A DNA stretch of 27,903 nt. Source: an uncultured Bacteroidota bacterium. GTDB taxonomy: Bacteria; Bacteroidota; Bacteroidia; Chitinophagales; Chitinophagaceae. The notes beneath the pieces were generated by a model. That model had not been told where the DNA came from. It was given only the letters and a program-made list of their open reading frames with translations, and did no database searches. Both the position numbers and the translations under genes were made by a program. The DNA is taken from contig CAMLGR010000047.1 of NCBI GenBank assembly GCA_946479615.1, positions 1-27,903 of the forward strand, in the 5' to 3' direction. The first letter of the stretch is position 1; each line of letters opens with the position of its first letter. Positions 1-10,473 of this stretch are shown in pieces.

Positions 1-77
1 GAGCTTTAACCTGATATCTTACTACCGGAGTTATACACAGAGGGCCACAGAGGAGACACAGAGGGCCACAGAGAGAT
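1..77. repeat. Half copy of CACAGAGG-type dispersed repeat element, cut by window edge
   Basis: The units ACACAGAGG, GCCACAGAGG and AGACACAGAGG follow one another from about 35 to 77. The preceding bases (GAGCTTTAA, TTACTACCGGAGTTATAC) align with the loop and right arm of the element at 22336-22466 (AAGCTTTAAT, GTACTCCAGAAGTTATAC). The two are therefore copies of one element, not chance simple sequence. The left arm would lie upstream of base 1. Function is unknown. Confidence 0.75.
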
Positions 78-88
78 AAACTCCATCA

Positions 89-1036
89 TCAGTTTACAGT
101 AAGATAGGGAGCGATCTTTTTGTATATATCTTCTGTAACCGCCATCACTTTTTTGATATCTTCTGTTTGCTGAAAAGGTCCGTGTTCTTTCCGGTAAGCA
201 ATAATAGGATTGGCCAATGCATACCGGATATACGGATGATTTTTTAATTCATCCAGCGTAGCTGTATTGATATTGATCCTGCGCACAGCAGTATGGCCGG
301 ATTGCAGGTAGGGCTTTACCTTTTGAAAAGCTGAATCGGCCAGTCCATAAATCTCTGCTACCTGTTCCACCGAATAAAAGCCCCCGAGTTTTTCCCGGAA
401 GCTGACGATCCGCGTAGCGAGTTTGGCTCCTATACCGGGGAGTGCGATCCATAAACTGGTATCGGCCGTGTTGATATCGATAGTCTTGTAAGGAGAGTAA
501 GCAGGGTGGGGAGTTTCACTGGTTGAATTCATTGGGTGCGATTCTTTTGCTGCTATACGGATATAGGGCAGCAACCGCTGGTACTCTTCGCTCCGCAGGC
601 CATAGACTTTTTGCAGGTCCCCGGCCTTATAAAAATGACCTCCTTTCTGCAGGTAATTGCTGATCGTATGAATGGTTTTTTCCCGGATCCCTAATTCCTT
701 CCAACCATCGGCATCAAGGGTATTGGGGTCAAAAGCAAATAATCTTCCGGGTTGAACAGCCGGAGTTGATTCATTTCTTTCATAAGTATACTTTTCAGGA
801 TTATTGTCGTCCTCGCCGGTGTTGGAATAACCATATTTCCCGGTCGGTTGCCGCTCGAGTTGCCGGACAGCGGCAATCCAGGCGGTATCGGAAGGGGAGG
901 GAATAAAGGAAGCGGGCCGCGGAAAGAAAAAGGGCAGGAAAAAGACCAGTACGATTACAAAAACCAGCACCAGGATGCCGATCCGGTCCTTCCGGCTGAA
1001 GCTGAAATAATCCTCCACCAACTTTTTCCTTTCCAC
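89..1036 (-). CDS. Membrane-anchored ComEA-like helix-hairpin-helix protein
   Basis: The 315-residue protein has a basic N-terminus, one strongly hydrophobic segment (about residues 20-38) and a variable linker. Three ComEA-type helix-hairpin-helix repeats follow at about 100-160, 186-245 and 254-312. The last two begin with IDINTAD and ININTAT, the hallmark of this family, and the middle one has the hairpin LPGIGAKLATRI. HhH domains of this type bind DNA without sequence specificity; in ComEA they receive DNA during natural transformation. A single anchor plus three repeats fits a periplasmic or envelope DNA-binding role, but competence function is an inference. The start codon is GTG at 1036 and no in-frame ATG lies just upstream. 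The gene is divergent from rpoB with a 262-bp gap. Confidence 0.8.
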   Translation of the reverse strand: MERKKLVEDYFSFSRKDRIGILVLVFVIVLVFFLPFFFPRPASFIPSPSDTAWIAAVRQLERQPTGKYGYSNTGEDDNNPEKYTYERNESTPAVQPGRLFAFDPNTLDADGWKELGIREKTIHTISNYLQKGGHFYKAGDLQKVYGLRSEEYQRLLPYIRIAAKESHPMNSTSETPHPAYSPYKTIDINTADTSLWIALPGIGAKLATRIVSFREKLGGFYSVEQVAEIYGLADSAFQKVKPYLQSGHTAVRRININTATLDELKNHPYIRYALANPIIAYRKEHGPFQQTEDIKKVMAVTEDIYKKIAPYLTVN

Positions 1037-1146
1037 AATTGTTTTTATAAAAGTAAGATGACAACAGATCGGATAAAACGTTTTTTAACAGGATTTTGGC
1101 GGGGTTTTTGTCGCCATTTTTTTCTTGTCGGTAAAGTTTAAATCCT

Positions 1147-1154
1147 TACCTTTG
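1147..1154 (+). promoter_or_regulatory. Candidate rpoBC promoter, -7 box TACCTTTG
   Basis: TACCTTTG matches the Bacteroidota primary-sigma -7 consensus TANNTTTG exactly. A CTTG at 1124-1127 sits 19 bp upstream, where the -33 TTTG is expected. This would give a leader of roughly 140 nt before the rpoB ATG. It is the only perfect box found in the 262-bp gap. Inference from consensus only. Confidence 0.5.
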
Positions 1155-1298
1155 CTGTCCTTTACTTTGGCCAAATATATTTTGACATCCCAAATCATGT
1201 TTAAATAGTTGATATTCATGGGTTTTTGTTTCTCCGGAAATAAATGCCTGTGAGTGATTTGTTTGTCATTAATGTCTTTAAAACCGGTTTTTACGCAT

Positions 1299-4200
1299 AT
1301 GTCTTCAACTAAAGTGAACTCAAGAGTGGACTTCGGTAAGATCAAGCATTTAGCTGAAACTCCCGACCTTCTTGAAGTACAGATCCAGTCATTTAAAGAA
1401 TTTTTCCAGTTAGAAACAACTCCAGACAAACGTAATATCGAAGGTTTGTTCAGGGTGTTTAAAGATAACTTCCCTATTACCGATACGAGAAACATTTTCG
1501 TACTCGAGTTTTTGGATTATTTCATTGACCCACCCCGTTACACGATCGACGAGTGTATGGAGCGTGGGCTGACTTACGCGGTTCCTCTCAAAGCCAAACT
1601 TCGGTTGAGCTGTAATGATGAGGAGCACGTGGATTTCCAGACCATCGTTCAGGACGTGTTCCTGGGTAATATCCCTTACATGACCCCCCGTGGTACATTC
1701 GTGATCAACGGAGCGGAACGTGTAGTGGTTTCCCAATTACACCGTTCACCTGGTGTGTTCTTCGGACAATCCATTCACCCGAATGGTACCAAGATCTATT
1801 CCGCCCGTGTGATTCCTTTCAAGGGTGCATGGATGGAATTTGCAACTGACATCAACAATGTCATGTATGCATACATCGACCGTAAAAAGAAATTCCCTGT
1901 AACCACCCTTCTTCGTTCTATCGGCTACGAAACAGATAAGGATATCCTTGAACTGTTTGGTATGGCTGATGAAGTAAAAGTAGATAAGAAGGCCCTGGCG
2001 AAATATGTAGGCAAGCGGTTAGCTGCCCGCGTATTGAGAACATGGGTAGAAGATTTCGTGGATGAAGATACCGGTGAAGTAGTTTCTATCGAAAGAAACG
2101 AGATCGTTATGGAACGTGATACCGTTCTTGACGAAGAAGCGATCGATACGATTTCCGATATGGATGTGAAAAGCGTATTCATCCAACGTGAAGATGTTGG
2201 TGGTGACTATGCGATCATCTATAACACATTGAATAAAGATACTTCCAACAGTGAGCTGGAAGCGGTACAATTCATCTACCGCCAGTTGCGTGGCGCTGAT
2301 GCCCCGGATAATGAAACAGCCCGTGGTATCATCGACAAATTGTTCTTCAGCGACAAGCGTTATGATCTCGGGGAAGTTGGTCGTTACAAGATCAACCGCA
2401 AATTGAACCTTGATGCACCTCTTGATCAAAAGACATTAACAAAAGAAGATATCATCCTTATCATCAAATACCTGGTTAAATTAACCAATGGTAAAGCCGA
2501 GATCGATGATATCGATCACCTGAGCAATCGTCGTGTACGTACAGTAGGCGAGCAGTTATATGCTCAGTTCGGTGTGGGTCTTGCACGTATGGCAAGAACG
2601 ATCCGTGAAAGAATGAACGTGCGTGACAACGAGGTATTTACTCCTGTTGACCTGATCAATGCAAGAACATTGTCTTCTGTGATCAATTCCTTTTTTGGAA
2701 CATCACAGTTGTCGCAGTTCCTGGATCAGACCAACCCATTGAGCGAGATCACCCACAAACGTCGTATCTCCGCACTCGGACCCGGTGGTTTGAGCCGCGA
2801 AAGAGCCGGCTTTGAGGTGCGTGACGTACACTACTCACACTATGGCCGTCTTTGTACTATCGAAACCCCGGAAGGTCCAAACATTGGTTTGATCTCTACG
2901 CTTTGCGTACATGCCAAGATCAATGAAATGGGCTTTATCGAAACACCTTACCGTAAAGTAAACGACGGTAAAGTGAATATGAAAGAATTGACCTTCCTCA
3001 GTGCCGAAGAAGAAGATGAAGCAAAGATCGCACAGGCGAATGTTCAGTTATCTGATAAAGGTGAATTCTTAAATGATAAAATTGAATCACGCCAGACTGG
3101 TGATTTCCCGATCCTTGATAAAGGCGAGGTTGAATTCATGGATGTGGCGCCTAACCAGATCGTTGGTTTGAGCGCTTCATTGATCCCCTTCCTGGAACAT
3201 GATGATGCCAACCGTGCCCTGATGGGATCGAACATGCAACGCCAGGCTGTGCCGCTGATCCGTCCTGATGTACCGGTGGTAGGTACAGGCCTCGAAGGAA
3301 AAGCTGCCCGCGATGCACGTATCCAGATCCACTCCGATGGAAATGGTATCGTTGAATTCGTGGATGCCAATGAAATTCATGTACGTTATGATCGCGATGA
3401 TTCCGAGAAACTGGTAAGTTTCGAAGAAGATCTGCGTGTATATAAACTGACTAAATTCATCAAAACCAACCAGGAAACCTGTATCAACCTGAAGCCTGCC
3501 GTTAAGAAAGGCCAGAAGGTGAAAAAAGGCGACTTCCTTACAGAAGGTTACGCTACACAGAATGGTGAACTGGCGCTTGGTAAAAACCTGAAAGTGGCCT
3601 TCATGCCATGGAAGGGTTACAACTTCGAAGATGCCATCGTTATCTCTGAAAGAGTAGTGCGTGAGGACCTGTTTACTTCTGTTCACATTTCAGAATATGA
3701 ACTGGAAGTACGTGATACAAAATTGGGTGAAGAAGAATTAACGCCGGATATCCCGAACGTTTCAGAAGAAGCGACAAAGGATCTTGATGAAAATGGTATC
3801 ATCCGTGTAGGAGCACATATCAAAGAAGGAGACATCCTGATCGGTAAGATCACACCAAAAGGTGAAAGCGATCCTACTCCTGAAGAAAAATTACTTCGTG
3901 CCATCTTCGGTGATAAAGCAGGTGATGCAAAAGACGCTTCACTGAAAGCGCCGAATGGTGTAGAAGGTATTGTAATAGGAAAGAAATTGTTCCAGCGCGC
4001 CAAGAAAGATAAGAACGCGAAAGTGAGAGAGAAAGCAGCGATCGAGAAACTCGAGAAGATGCACGAGAAGAATGAAGCGGACCTGATGGAAGTATTGCTG
4101 GAAAAACTGACTACCCTGTTAAGAGAATTCAGCTCTGCAGGTGTAAGCAACAATTTCGGTGAAATACAGATCGGTAAGGGAGCAAAATTCACTTCCAAGA

Positions 4201-5102
4201 ACCTGACTGGTCTGGATTACCAGAACATCAACCCGCTGGGATGGACAGGCGATAAGAAAGTGGATGATCAGATCAATACGTTGTTGCACAACTTCAATAT
4301 CAAATTCAACGAAGAACTGGGTCGTTACAAGAGAGAGAAATTCAATATCTCTATCGGTGATGAATTACCTGCCGGTGTATTGAAACTCGCGAAAGTATAC
4401 CTCGCTGTAAAACGTAAGTTGAAAGTGGGTGATAAAATGGCGGGTCGTCACGGTAATAAAGGTATCGTTGCCAAGATCGTTCGTGCAGAAGACATGCCAT
4501 TCCTGGAAGATGGAACACCGGTGGATATCGTATTGAATCCATTGGGTGTGCCAAGCCGGATGAACCTCGGGCAGATCTATGAAACAGTATTGGGATGGGC
4601 CGGTGAAAAACTGGGATTGAAGTTCGCCACGCCAATCTTCGACGGAGCTACTACAGAAGAAATCGAGAAATATTGTGCCGATGCAGGATTACCTAAGTTC
4701 GGTCACACATACCTCTACGATGGTGAAACGGGAGATCGTTTCCACCAGAAAGCAACGGTAGGTATTATCTACGTCATCAAACTTCACCACATGGTGGATG
4801 ATAAGATGCATGCACGTTCTATCGGGCCATACAGTCTTATTACTCAGCAACCGCTGGGTGGTAAAGCACAATTCGGTGGTCAGCGTTTTGGGGAAATGGA
4901 AGTGTGGGCGCTAGAAGCATACGGTGCATCGAATATCCTGCAGGAATTATTGACCATCAAATCGGATGATATCATTGGTCGTGCAAAAACCTATGAATCG
5001 ATCGTGAAAGGTGACAACGTTCCAAGAGCAGGTATCCCTGAATCGTTCAATGTACTGGTGCACGAGTTGCGCGGATTAGGATTAGATCTCAAGTTTGAAT
5101 AA
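1299..5102 (+). CDS. rpoB: DNA-directed RNA polymerase subunit beta
   Basis: Catalytic beta subunit of RNA polymerase, 1267 residues from the chosen ATG. The frame is open further upstream (ATG at 1254 and 1272), but family similarity starts at [20 protein letters not shown], so 1299 is preferred. The rifampicin-pocket segment is at about residues 467-493 ([11 protein letters not shown], then [20 protein letters not shown]). It carries the usual sensitive-type residues at positions equivalent to E. coli Q513, D516, H526 and S531. Other family blocks are [17 protein letters not shown], the active-site region [12 protein letters not shown] and the C-terminal SYGPYSL-type segment (here [20 protein letters not shown]), followed by [13 protein letters not shown]. 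The gene is followed after 118 bp by rpoC. No rplJ or rplL is present upstream; instead a divergent gene occurs, so this operon seems to have its own promoter. Confidence 0.98.
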   Translation: MSSTKVNSRVDFGKIKHLAETPDLLEVQIQSFKEFFQLETTPDKRNIEGLFRVFKDNFPITDTRNIFVLEFLDYFIDPPRYTIDECMERGLTYAVPLKAKLRLSCNDEEHVDFQTIVQDVFLGNIPYMTPRGTFVINGAERVVVSQLHRSPGVFFGQSIHPNGTKIYSARVIPFKGAWMEFATDINNVMYAYIDRKKKFPVTTLLRSIGYETDKDILELFGMADEVKVDKKALAKYVGKRLAARVLRTWVEDFVDEDTGEVVSIERNEIVMERDTVLDEEAIDTISDMDVKSVFIQREDVGGDYAIIYNTLNKDTSNSELEAVQFIYRQLRGADAPDNETARGIIDKLFFSDKRYDLGEVGRYKINRKLNLDAPLDQKTLTKEDIILIIKYLVKLTNGKAEIDDIDHLSNRRVRTVGEQLYAQFGVGLARMARTIRERMNVRDNEVFTPVDLINARTLSSVINSFFGTSQLSQFLDQTNPLSEITHKRRISALGPGGLSRERAGFEVRDVHYSHYGRLCTIETPEGPNIGLISTLCVHAKINEMGFIETPYRKVNDGKVNMKELTFLSAEEEDEAKIAQANVQLSDKGEFLNDKIESRQTGDFPILDKGEVEFMDVAPNQIVGLSASLIPFLEHDDANRALMGSNMQRQAVPLIRPDVPVVGTGLEGKAARDARIQIHSDGNGIVEFVDANEIHVRYDRDDSEKLVSFEEDLRVYKLTKFIKTNQETCINLKPAVKKGQKVKKGDFLTEGYATQNGELALGKNLKVAFMPWKGYNFEDAIVISERVVREDLFTSVHISEYELEVRDTKLGEEELTPDIPNVSEEATKDLDENGIIRVGAHIKEGDILIGKITPKGESDPTPEEKLLRAIFGDKAGDAKDASLKAPNGVEGIVIGKKLFQRAKKDKNAKVREKAAIEKLEKMHEKNEADLMEVLLEKLTTLLREFSSAGVSNNFGEIQIGKGAKFTSKNLTGLDYQNINPLGWTGDKKVDDQINTLLHNFNIKFNEELGRYKREKFNISIGDELPAGVLKLAKVYLAVKRKLKVGDKMAGRHGNKGIVAKIVRAEDMPFLEDGTPVDIVLNPLGVPSRMNLGQIYETVLGWAGEKLGLKFATPIFDGATTEEIEKYCADAGLPKFGHTYLYDGETGDRFHQKATVGIIYVIKLHHMVDDKMHARSIGPYSLITQQPLGGKAQFGGQRFGEMEVWALEAYGASNILQELLTIKSDDIIGRAKTYESIVKGDNVPRAGIPESFNVLVHELRGLGLDLKFE

Positions 5103-5103
5103 T

Positions 5104-5186
5104 AATTCAAAAATCAAAATTCAAAAGTCAAAAGAGAGTATTACAATCGGACAGCTTTTTGACTTTTGATTTTTGACTTTTGAATT
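5104..5186. repeat. TTTTGAA-heptad inverted repeat between rpoB and rpoC
   Basis: Left arm 5104-5133 is built of heptads such as AATTCAAAAATC and AAAAGTC. Right arm 5156-5186 consists of TTTTTGA, CTTTTGA, TTTTTGA, CTTTTGA. The arms are complementary at 28 of 30 positions with a 22-nt loop. The left arm begins 2 nt after the rpoB stop codon. As RNA it would form a long A-U hairpin within the rpoBC transcript. The loop contains AATCGG, as does the related element at 12981-13050. Confidence 0.85.
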
Positions 5187-5220
5187 GCTTTTTAGTTCTA
5201 CTAATATTTTAAAGAAAAAT

Positions 5221-8200
5221 ATGGCTATCAAAAAAGAAAATCGCCCGAGACCAACCTTTTCGAAGATCACTATCGGCCTGGCTTCTCCGGATACCATCCT
5301 GGAAAGAAGTTATGGTGAAGTGTTGAAACCGGAAACAATCAATTACCGGACATACAAACCGGAACGTGATGGTCTTTTCTGCGAAAGGATCTTCGGGCCG
5401 GTAAAAGATTATGAATGCGCCTGCGGTAAGTACAAACGTATCCGTTACAAGGGTATCGTATGCGACCGTTGTGGTGTGGAAGTAACGGAGAAGAAAGTTC
5501 GCCGTGAAAGAATGGGTCACATCAAACTGGTTGTACCGGTTGTACATATATGGTATTTCAAATCTCTTCCAAATAAGATTGGTTACCTGCTTGGAGTTAG
5601 CTCCAAGAAACTGGAAAGCATTATCTATTACGAGCGTTTTGTAGTGATACAAACCGGTATCCGTGCAGATAAGGGCCAGAACGTTGGTGACCTGCTGACA
5701 GAAGAAGAATACCTGGATATCCTCGATGCGTTACCAAAAGAAAATCAGTACCTGCCTGATGATGATCCTGAAAAGTTCATCGCCAAGATGGGTGCAGAAG
5801 CAGTGCATGATATGCTGCAACGTATCGATCTTGATCAGTTATCATTCGACCTGCGTAATGCAGCAGCGACTGAAACTTCCCAGCAACGTAAAGCGGATGC
5901 CCTGAAACGTTTGAGCGTAGTAGAAGCATTCCGTGATGCCAATCTTCGTATCACTAACCGTCCTGAATGGATGGTGATGCAATACATTCCTGTTATTCCA
6001 CCGGAACTGCGTCCGCTTGTTCCTTTGGATGGCGGTCGTTTCGCTTCTTCTGATCTGAATGACCTTTATCGTCGTGTGATCATCCGTAATAACCGTTTGA
6101 AAAGATTATTGGAGATCAAAGCGCCGGAAGTAATCTTACGTAACGAAAAACGTATGTTACAGGAAGCGATCGATTCATTGTTCGACAACTCACGTAAATC
6201 GAATGCGGTTAAAGCAGAAGGTGGTCGTGCATTGAAATCATTGAGCGATGTATTGAAAGGTAAACAAGGTCGTTTCCGTCAGAACCTCCTCGGTAAACGT
6301 GTTGACTACTCCGGTCGTTCTGTAATCGTTGTAGGACCTGAACTCAAATTACATGAGTGCGGTCTTCCAAAAGATATGGCTGCCGAATTGTTCAAGCCAT
6401 TTATCATTCGTAAACTGATTGAAAGAGGTATCGTAAAAACAGTAAAGTCTGCAAGGAAGCTTGTTGACAAGAAAGAAGCTGTGGTTTGGGATATCCTTGA
6501 AAATATATTGAAAGGTCACCCGATCATGCTGAACCGGGCCCCCACGCTTCACCGTTTGTCGATACAGGCTTTCCAGCCCAAATTGATCGAAGGTAAAGCG
6601 ATACAGTTGCACCCGTTGGTAACTACCGCGTTCAACGCCGATTTCGATGGTGACCAGATGGCCGTTCACGTACCGCTCAGCAATGCAGCCGTACTGGAAG
6701 CTCAATTATTGATGCTGGCCTCACACAACATCCTCAACCCGCAGAACGGTACGCCAATTACCCTTCCTTCACAGGACATGGTACTCGGATTGTACTATAT
6801 CACCAAAGGAAGAAAGACCATGGGTGATGTAGTGGTTCGCGGAGAAGGTAAAGCCTTTTATTCCGCAGAAGAAGTGATCATTGCCTATAACGAAGGCAAG
6901 GTTGATCTTCATGCCTGGATCAAGGTAAAAGCAAACATCCGTAACAACGATGGTTTGCTGGAGCACAAACTGATCGATACAACAGTAGGTCGTGTTATTT
7001 TCAACCAGCACGTACCGGCCGAGGTTGGTTTTGTAAATGCATTATTGACGAAAAAGAACCTTCGCGAGATCATCGGTGACATTATCGAGATCACCAATGT
7101 TCCGAAAACAGCGAAGTTCCTGGATGATATCAAACAATTAGGTTTCCGCACAGCCTTCCAGGGTGGTTTGTCATTTAGTATTAATGACCTGATCATCCCT
7201 GATGTGAAAGAAGAAATGCTGGACAATGCGAAGGTGGAAGTAGATGAAGTGTGGGAAAACTATAACATGGGTCTGATCACCAACAACGAGCGATATAACC
7301 AGATCGTTGACATCTGGAGCCGTGTGGATACAAGGATCACTGAAACATTGATCCGTGAGCTGGCGAATGACAAACAGGGCTTCAACTCTGTATTCATGAT
7401 GCTTGATTCCGGCGCCCGTGGTTCCAAACAACAGATCAAGCAGCTGGCAGGTATGAGAGGATTGATGGCTAAGCCAAGAAAATCCGGTTCAACAGGATCT
7501 GAGATCATCGAGAACCCGATCCTTTCCAATTTCAAAGGTGGTCTGAATGTATTGGATTACTTTATCTCTACGCACGGTGCGCGTAAAGGTCTTGCGGATA
7601 CGGCCCTTAAAACAGCCGATGCCGGTTACCTTACCCGTCGTCTCGTTGACGTAGCACAGGATGTAGTTATTACAGAAGAAGATTGTGGTACGCTTCGTGG
7701 TATCGCCACTTCAGCACTGAAAGACAATGAGGATATCATCGAACCATTGTCTGACAGGATCATGGGACGTACATCGCTCCATGATGTATACCATCCGCAG
7801 AATGAAGAATTACTGGTAGGTGCCGGTGAAGGAATCACTGAGGACCTGGCCCGCAAAATAGAAGAAGCAGGTATTGAAACAGTAGAGATCCGTTCTGTAC
7901 TGACCTGCGAAAGCAAACGCGGATGCTGTGTGAAATGCTATGGTAAGAACCTGGCATCCGGTATTCTGGCACAAAAAGGAGATGCAGTAGGTATCATCGC
8001 CGCACAGTCGATCGGTGAGCCTGGAACACAGTTGACCCTCCGTACCTTCCACGTAGGTGGTGTCGCTGGTTCTGCTGCGGTTGATTCCACCTTGCTGGCC
8101 AAGTTTGATGGTACGATACAGTTCGATGGTTTACGTTCTGTAACCACTGAAAATAGCGAAGGCGAAAAAACACAGGTTGTTATCGGCCGTACCGGTGAGG

Positions 8201-9513
8201 TTCGTATCATCGATACCAAGAATGACCGCCTGCTCATCACCAATAACATTCCTTATGGCGCAACCCTGAACGTGAAAGACGGACAGAAAGTAAGCAAGGG
8301 AGATGTGTTGTGCACATGGGATCCGTTCAACAACGTTATCGTTGCTGAGATCCAGGGCAAGCTGAAATTCGAAAACGTTATTGAAGGTGTTACTTACCGC
8401 GAAGAATCAGATGAGCAAACAGGTCACCGTGAGAAAGTGGTTATCGAAACCCGCGATAAAACAAAGATCCCTTCTATCTTACTCGAAGGAAAAGATATCA
8501 AATCGTATAACCTTCCCACCGGTAGCCATATCATGCTTGATGAAGGCGATGATGTAAAAGCCGGCCAGGTTATCGTGAAGATACCCCGCGTATTAGGTAA
8601 GCTGAGAGATATCACCGGTGGTCTTCCACGTGTTACCGAGCTTTTCGAAGCAAGAAACCCAAGCAATCCTGCTGTAGTTTCCGAGATCGATGGTGTGGTA
8701 ATGATGGGCTCCATCAAACGTGGTAACCGCGAGATCATCATCGAAGCAAAAGATGGTGTACAGAAAAAATACCTCGTGCCATTGACAAGACAGATCCTGG
8801 CACAGGATGGTGACTTCGTAAAAGCTGGTTCGTCGCTTTCCGACGGACAAACATCACCACAGGATATTCTTTCTATCCAGGGACCATTCGCAGTACAACA
8901 GTACGTAGTGAACGAGATCCAGGAAGTATATCGTTTACAGGGTGTGCGTATCAATGATAAACACATCGAAGTAATCGTTCGCCAGATGATGCGTAAAGTG
9001 GTCATCGTTGATCCGGGTGATACGAAATTCCTCGAAGACGATTCGGTAGATAAATTCGAATTCGTGGAAGAGAACGATTATATCTTCGATAAGAAAGTGG
9101 TTACTGAATCAGGAGAATCTTCCAGGCTGCGCGCCGGACAGATCATCAGCCTGCGTGAAGTAAGAGAAGAAAACTCCGTACTTCGCCGGAATGATAAGAA
9201 ACTGGTAGAATACCGCGATGCCATGCCTGCTACCTCGGCGCCAACGCTGCTGGGTATCACCAAAGCATCACTCGGTGTACAAAGCTGGATCTCTGCTGCT
9301 TCGTTCCAGGAAACAACCAAAGTGCTGTCACAAGCCGCTATTCATGGTAAAACAGATGATATGCTCGGTCTGAAAGAGAATGTGATCACAGGTCACCCGA
9401 TCCCGGCCGGTACTGGTTTACGTGAATTCGAGAACATGATCGTAGGTAGCAAGGAAGAATATGAATTGCTGCAAACGACACGTGAAGCAATGGCTTTCGA
9501 TGAAGAAGAGTAA
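5221..9513 (+). CDS. rpoC: DNA-directed RNA polymerase subunit beta'
   Basis: Largest RNA polymerase subunit, 1430 residues from ATG 5221. An upstream in-frame start at 5173 lies inside the repeat right arm and is disfavoured; [20 protein letters not shown] matches the family start. The first zinc site has C66, C68, C81 and C84 (CACGKYKR, then CDRCG). The catalytic magnesium motif NADFDGD is at 472-478. The second zinc site is C822, C896, C903 and C906, with the same spacing as in E. coli. The bridge-helix and trigger-loop region is recognisable at [19 protein letters not shown]. Transcription is with rpoB across the 118-bp hairpin-bearing spacer. The gene ends at a strong intrinsic terminator, so rpoBC is a complete operon here. 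Confidence 0.98.
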   Translation: MAIKKENRPRPTFSKITIGLASPDTILERSYGEVLKPETINYRTYKPERDGLFCERIFGPVKDYECACGKYKRIRYKGIVCDRCGVEVTEKKVRRERMGHIKLVVPVVHIWYFKSLPNKIGYLLGVSSKKLESIIYYERFVVIQTGIRADKGQNVGDLLTEEEYLDILDALPKENQYLPDDDPEKFIAKMGAEAVHDMLQRIDLDQLSFDLRNAAATETSQQRKADALKRLSVVEAFRDANLRITNRPEWMVMQYIPVIPPELRPLVPLDGGRFASSDLNDLYRRVIIRNNRLKRLLEIKAPEVILRNEKRMLQEAIDSLFDNSRKSNAVKAEGGRALKSLSDVLKGKQGRFRQNLLGKRVDYSGRSVIVVGPELKLHECGLPKDMAAELFKPFIIRKLIERGIVKTVKSARKLVDKKEAVVWDILENILKGHPIMLNRAPTLHRLSIQAFQPKLIEGKAIQLHPLVTTAFNADFDGDQMAVHVPLSNAAVLEAQLLMLASHNILNPQNGTPITLPSQDMVLGLYYITKGRKTMGDVVVRGEGKAFYSAEEVIIAYNEGKVDLHAWIKVKANIRNNDGLLEHKLIDTTVGRVIFNQHVPAEVGFVNALLTKKNLREIIGDIIEITNVPKTAKFLDDIKQLGFRTAFQGGLSFSINDLIIPDVKEEMLDNAKVEVDEVWENYNMGLITNNERYNQIVDIWSRVDTRITETLIRELANDKQGFNSVFMMLDSGARGSKQQIKQLAGMRGLMAKPRKSGSTGSEIIENPILSNFKGGLNVLDYFISTHGARKGLADTALKTADAGYLTRRLVDVAQDVVITEEDCGTLRGIATSALKDNEDIIEPLSDRIMGRTSLHDVYHPQNEELLVGAGEGITEDLARKIEEAGIETVEIRSVLTCESKRGCCVKCYGKNLASGILAQKGDAVGIIAAQSIGEPGTQLTLRTFHVGGVAGSAAVDSTLLAKFDGTIQFDGLRSVTTENSEGEKTQVVIGRTGEVRIIDTKNDRLLITNNIPYGATLNVKDGQKVSKGDVLCTWDPFNNVIVAEIQGKLKFENVIEGVTYREESDEQTGHREKVVIETRDKTKIPSILLEGKDIKSYNLPTGSHIMLDEGDDVKAGQVIVKIPRVLGKLRDITGGLPRVTELFEARNPSNPAVVSEIDGVVMMGSIKRGNREIIIEAKDGVQKKYLVPLTRQILAQDGDFVKAGSSLSDGQTSPQDILSIQGPFAVQQYVVNEIQEVYRLQGVRINDKHIEVIVRQMMRKVVIVDPGDTKFLEDDSVDKFEFVEENDYIFDKKVVTESGESSRLRAGQIISLREVREENSVLRRNDKKLVEYRDAMPATSAPTLLGITKASLGVQSWISAASFQETTKVLSQAAIHGKTDDMLGLKENVITGHPIPAGTGLREFENMIVGSKEEYELLQTTREAMAFDEEE

Positions 9514-9528
9514 TCGCTGATTTAAGAA

Positions 9529-9691
9529 AGATTAAGGAAACGATTTCACAGATATTGAGGAGTAAGGATTTGATTCTTACTCCTTTTTTTTAAAAAAATA
9601 TCAATATCTTAAAGCGTGTAACACAGGGGCTTCAAAGGGATATATGCTGGTCAATCATAGTATCGGTGAAATCATAAGAATCCGTTAATCT
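9529..9691. repeat. GATTTCACAGATTAA-type inverted arms flanking the rpoC terminator
   Basis: The left arm (9529-9554) contains AGATTAAGGA and GATTTCACAGATA. The reverse complement of the right arm (9661-9691) reads AGATTAACGGA followed by GATTTCACCGATA. The arms match apart from a few mismatches and a 4-5 nt length difference. They lie about 105 bp apart and enclose the rpoBC terminator. The right arm shows octad character on the plus strand (AATCCGTT, AATCTGTG). It is weaker than the other elements but of the same design. Confidence 0.55.
9559..9591 (+). terminator. Intrinsic terminator of rpoBC
   Basis: A perfect 8-bp stem, GGAGTAAG (9559-9566) paired with CTTACTCC (9576-9583), has a 9-nt loop and is followed directly by eight T residues (9584-9591). 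It lies 46 bp after the rpoC stop codon. Confidence 0.9.
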
Positions 9692-9728
9692 GTGGTCCTG
9701 CCTTTTTATTCATGGTTAATTTTACAAA

Positions 9729-10325
9729 ATGAAAAATGGATTGTTGATCTGGAATGTGGTCTTGACGCTTATCGCCGGCTACCTGCTCTATGCTGTATTG
9801 TCTAAAAAATCGAACAGCACCGTTTCCGCTGCTAAAATGAGCCATGATTCCGCCGCTGGTTCTTCTTCTCCTTTCCGTATCGCTTATTTTGAAATGGATT
9901 CGGTTGAGAACAACCTCGACATGGTAAAAGCGGTAAAAGCAGAGATCAATAAAAAAGATGACGAGTATAACAATGATATCTCCAAGCTCGATATGACCTA
10001 CCGCAAAGAATATGACAGGCATATGCAGACAGTGAAGTCCCAGGCCGAGCTGGAAGCAGCACAGAATGACCTGAAAATATTAAGCGATAAACTAAAAGGA
10101 CAAAAGCAGGAACTTGACCAGGAATACCAGGACTTCGTTATGCGCCGCAATCTCACAGTCAAAAAGAAGATCGAAGACTTCCTGGCTAAATATAATGTGT
10201 CGAAGAATTATTCCTATATCGTGTCGTATGAGCAGGGACTTTTTTATTACAAGGACACGGCCTACAATATTACCGGTGATCTGATCAGGGGATTGAATGA
10301 AGAATACAAGACGAAGAAAGATTGA
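9729..10325 (+). CDS. OmpH/Skp-family periplasmic protein
   Basis: 198 residues. A hydrophobic N-terminal segment (residues 3-24, LLIWNVVLTLIAGYLLYAVL) serves as signal anchor or signal peptide. A Ser/Ala-rich linker follows, then the family start IAYFEMDSVENN (about residues 51-62). Next is a long charged region with coiled-coil character (about 65-150: AEINKKDDEYNN, DLKILSDKLKGQKQEL). The C-terminal strand-forming part includes YSYIVSYEQGLFYY, near the end of typical OmpH-like proteins. Skp-type proteins are trimeric holdases that escort unfolded outer-membrane proteins across the periplasm. The family assignment is firm; a chaperone role for this copy is inferred. No recognisable cleavage site is obvious, so it may stay membrane-anchored. 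Confidence 0.8.
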   Translation: MKNGLLIWNVVLTLIAGYLLYAVLSKKSNSTVSAAKMSHDSAAGSSSPFRIAYFEMDSVENNLDMVKAVKAEINKKDDEYNNDISKLDMTYRKEYDRHMQTVKSQAELEAAQNDLKILSDKLKGQKQELDQEYQDFVMRRNLTVKKKIEDFLAKYNVSKNYSYIVSYEQGLFYYKDTAYNITGDLIRGLNEEYKTKKD

Positions 10326-10331
10326 CCTTAA

Positions 10332-10422
10332 ATATGAATTAAGAATGATGAGTTATAAATTATGAATGTGGCGTACATAAGTCACCATTCATAATTTATA
10401 ACTCATCATTCTTAATTTATAT
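10332..10422. repeat. AATTATGA-heptad inverted repeat
   Basis: Left arm 10332-10368 and right arm 10386-10422 are complementary at 36 of 37 positions around a 17-nt loop. Heptads run AATTAAG, AATGATG, AGTTATA, AATTATG. The element starts 6 nt after the stop codon of the OmpH-like gene. The same family occurs at 19501-19890. The arms are too A+T-rich, and lack a terminal T tract, for a classical terminator. Confidence 0.9.
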
Positions 10423-10473
10423 TCACTCGTTGTTCAGGCAAAATTTACTTATCTTGATAACAAATCATCTTAC

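Noticed and set aside
1099..1124. GGCG/CGCC hairpin followed by a T run, as a plus-strand terminator
   Set aside because: No plus-strand gene ends before it and the stem is only 4-5 bp.
1280..1291. Perfect 12-bp palindrome AAAACCGGTTTT just before the rpoB start codon, as an operator
   Set aside because: The same 12-mer occurs inside the permease coding region near 11070, so it is not specific to a regulatory position.
1410..9320. Long open frames antisense to rpoB and rpoC as genes
   Set aside because: They are shadows of strongly conserved genes; no promoter or family signature was seen in them.
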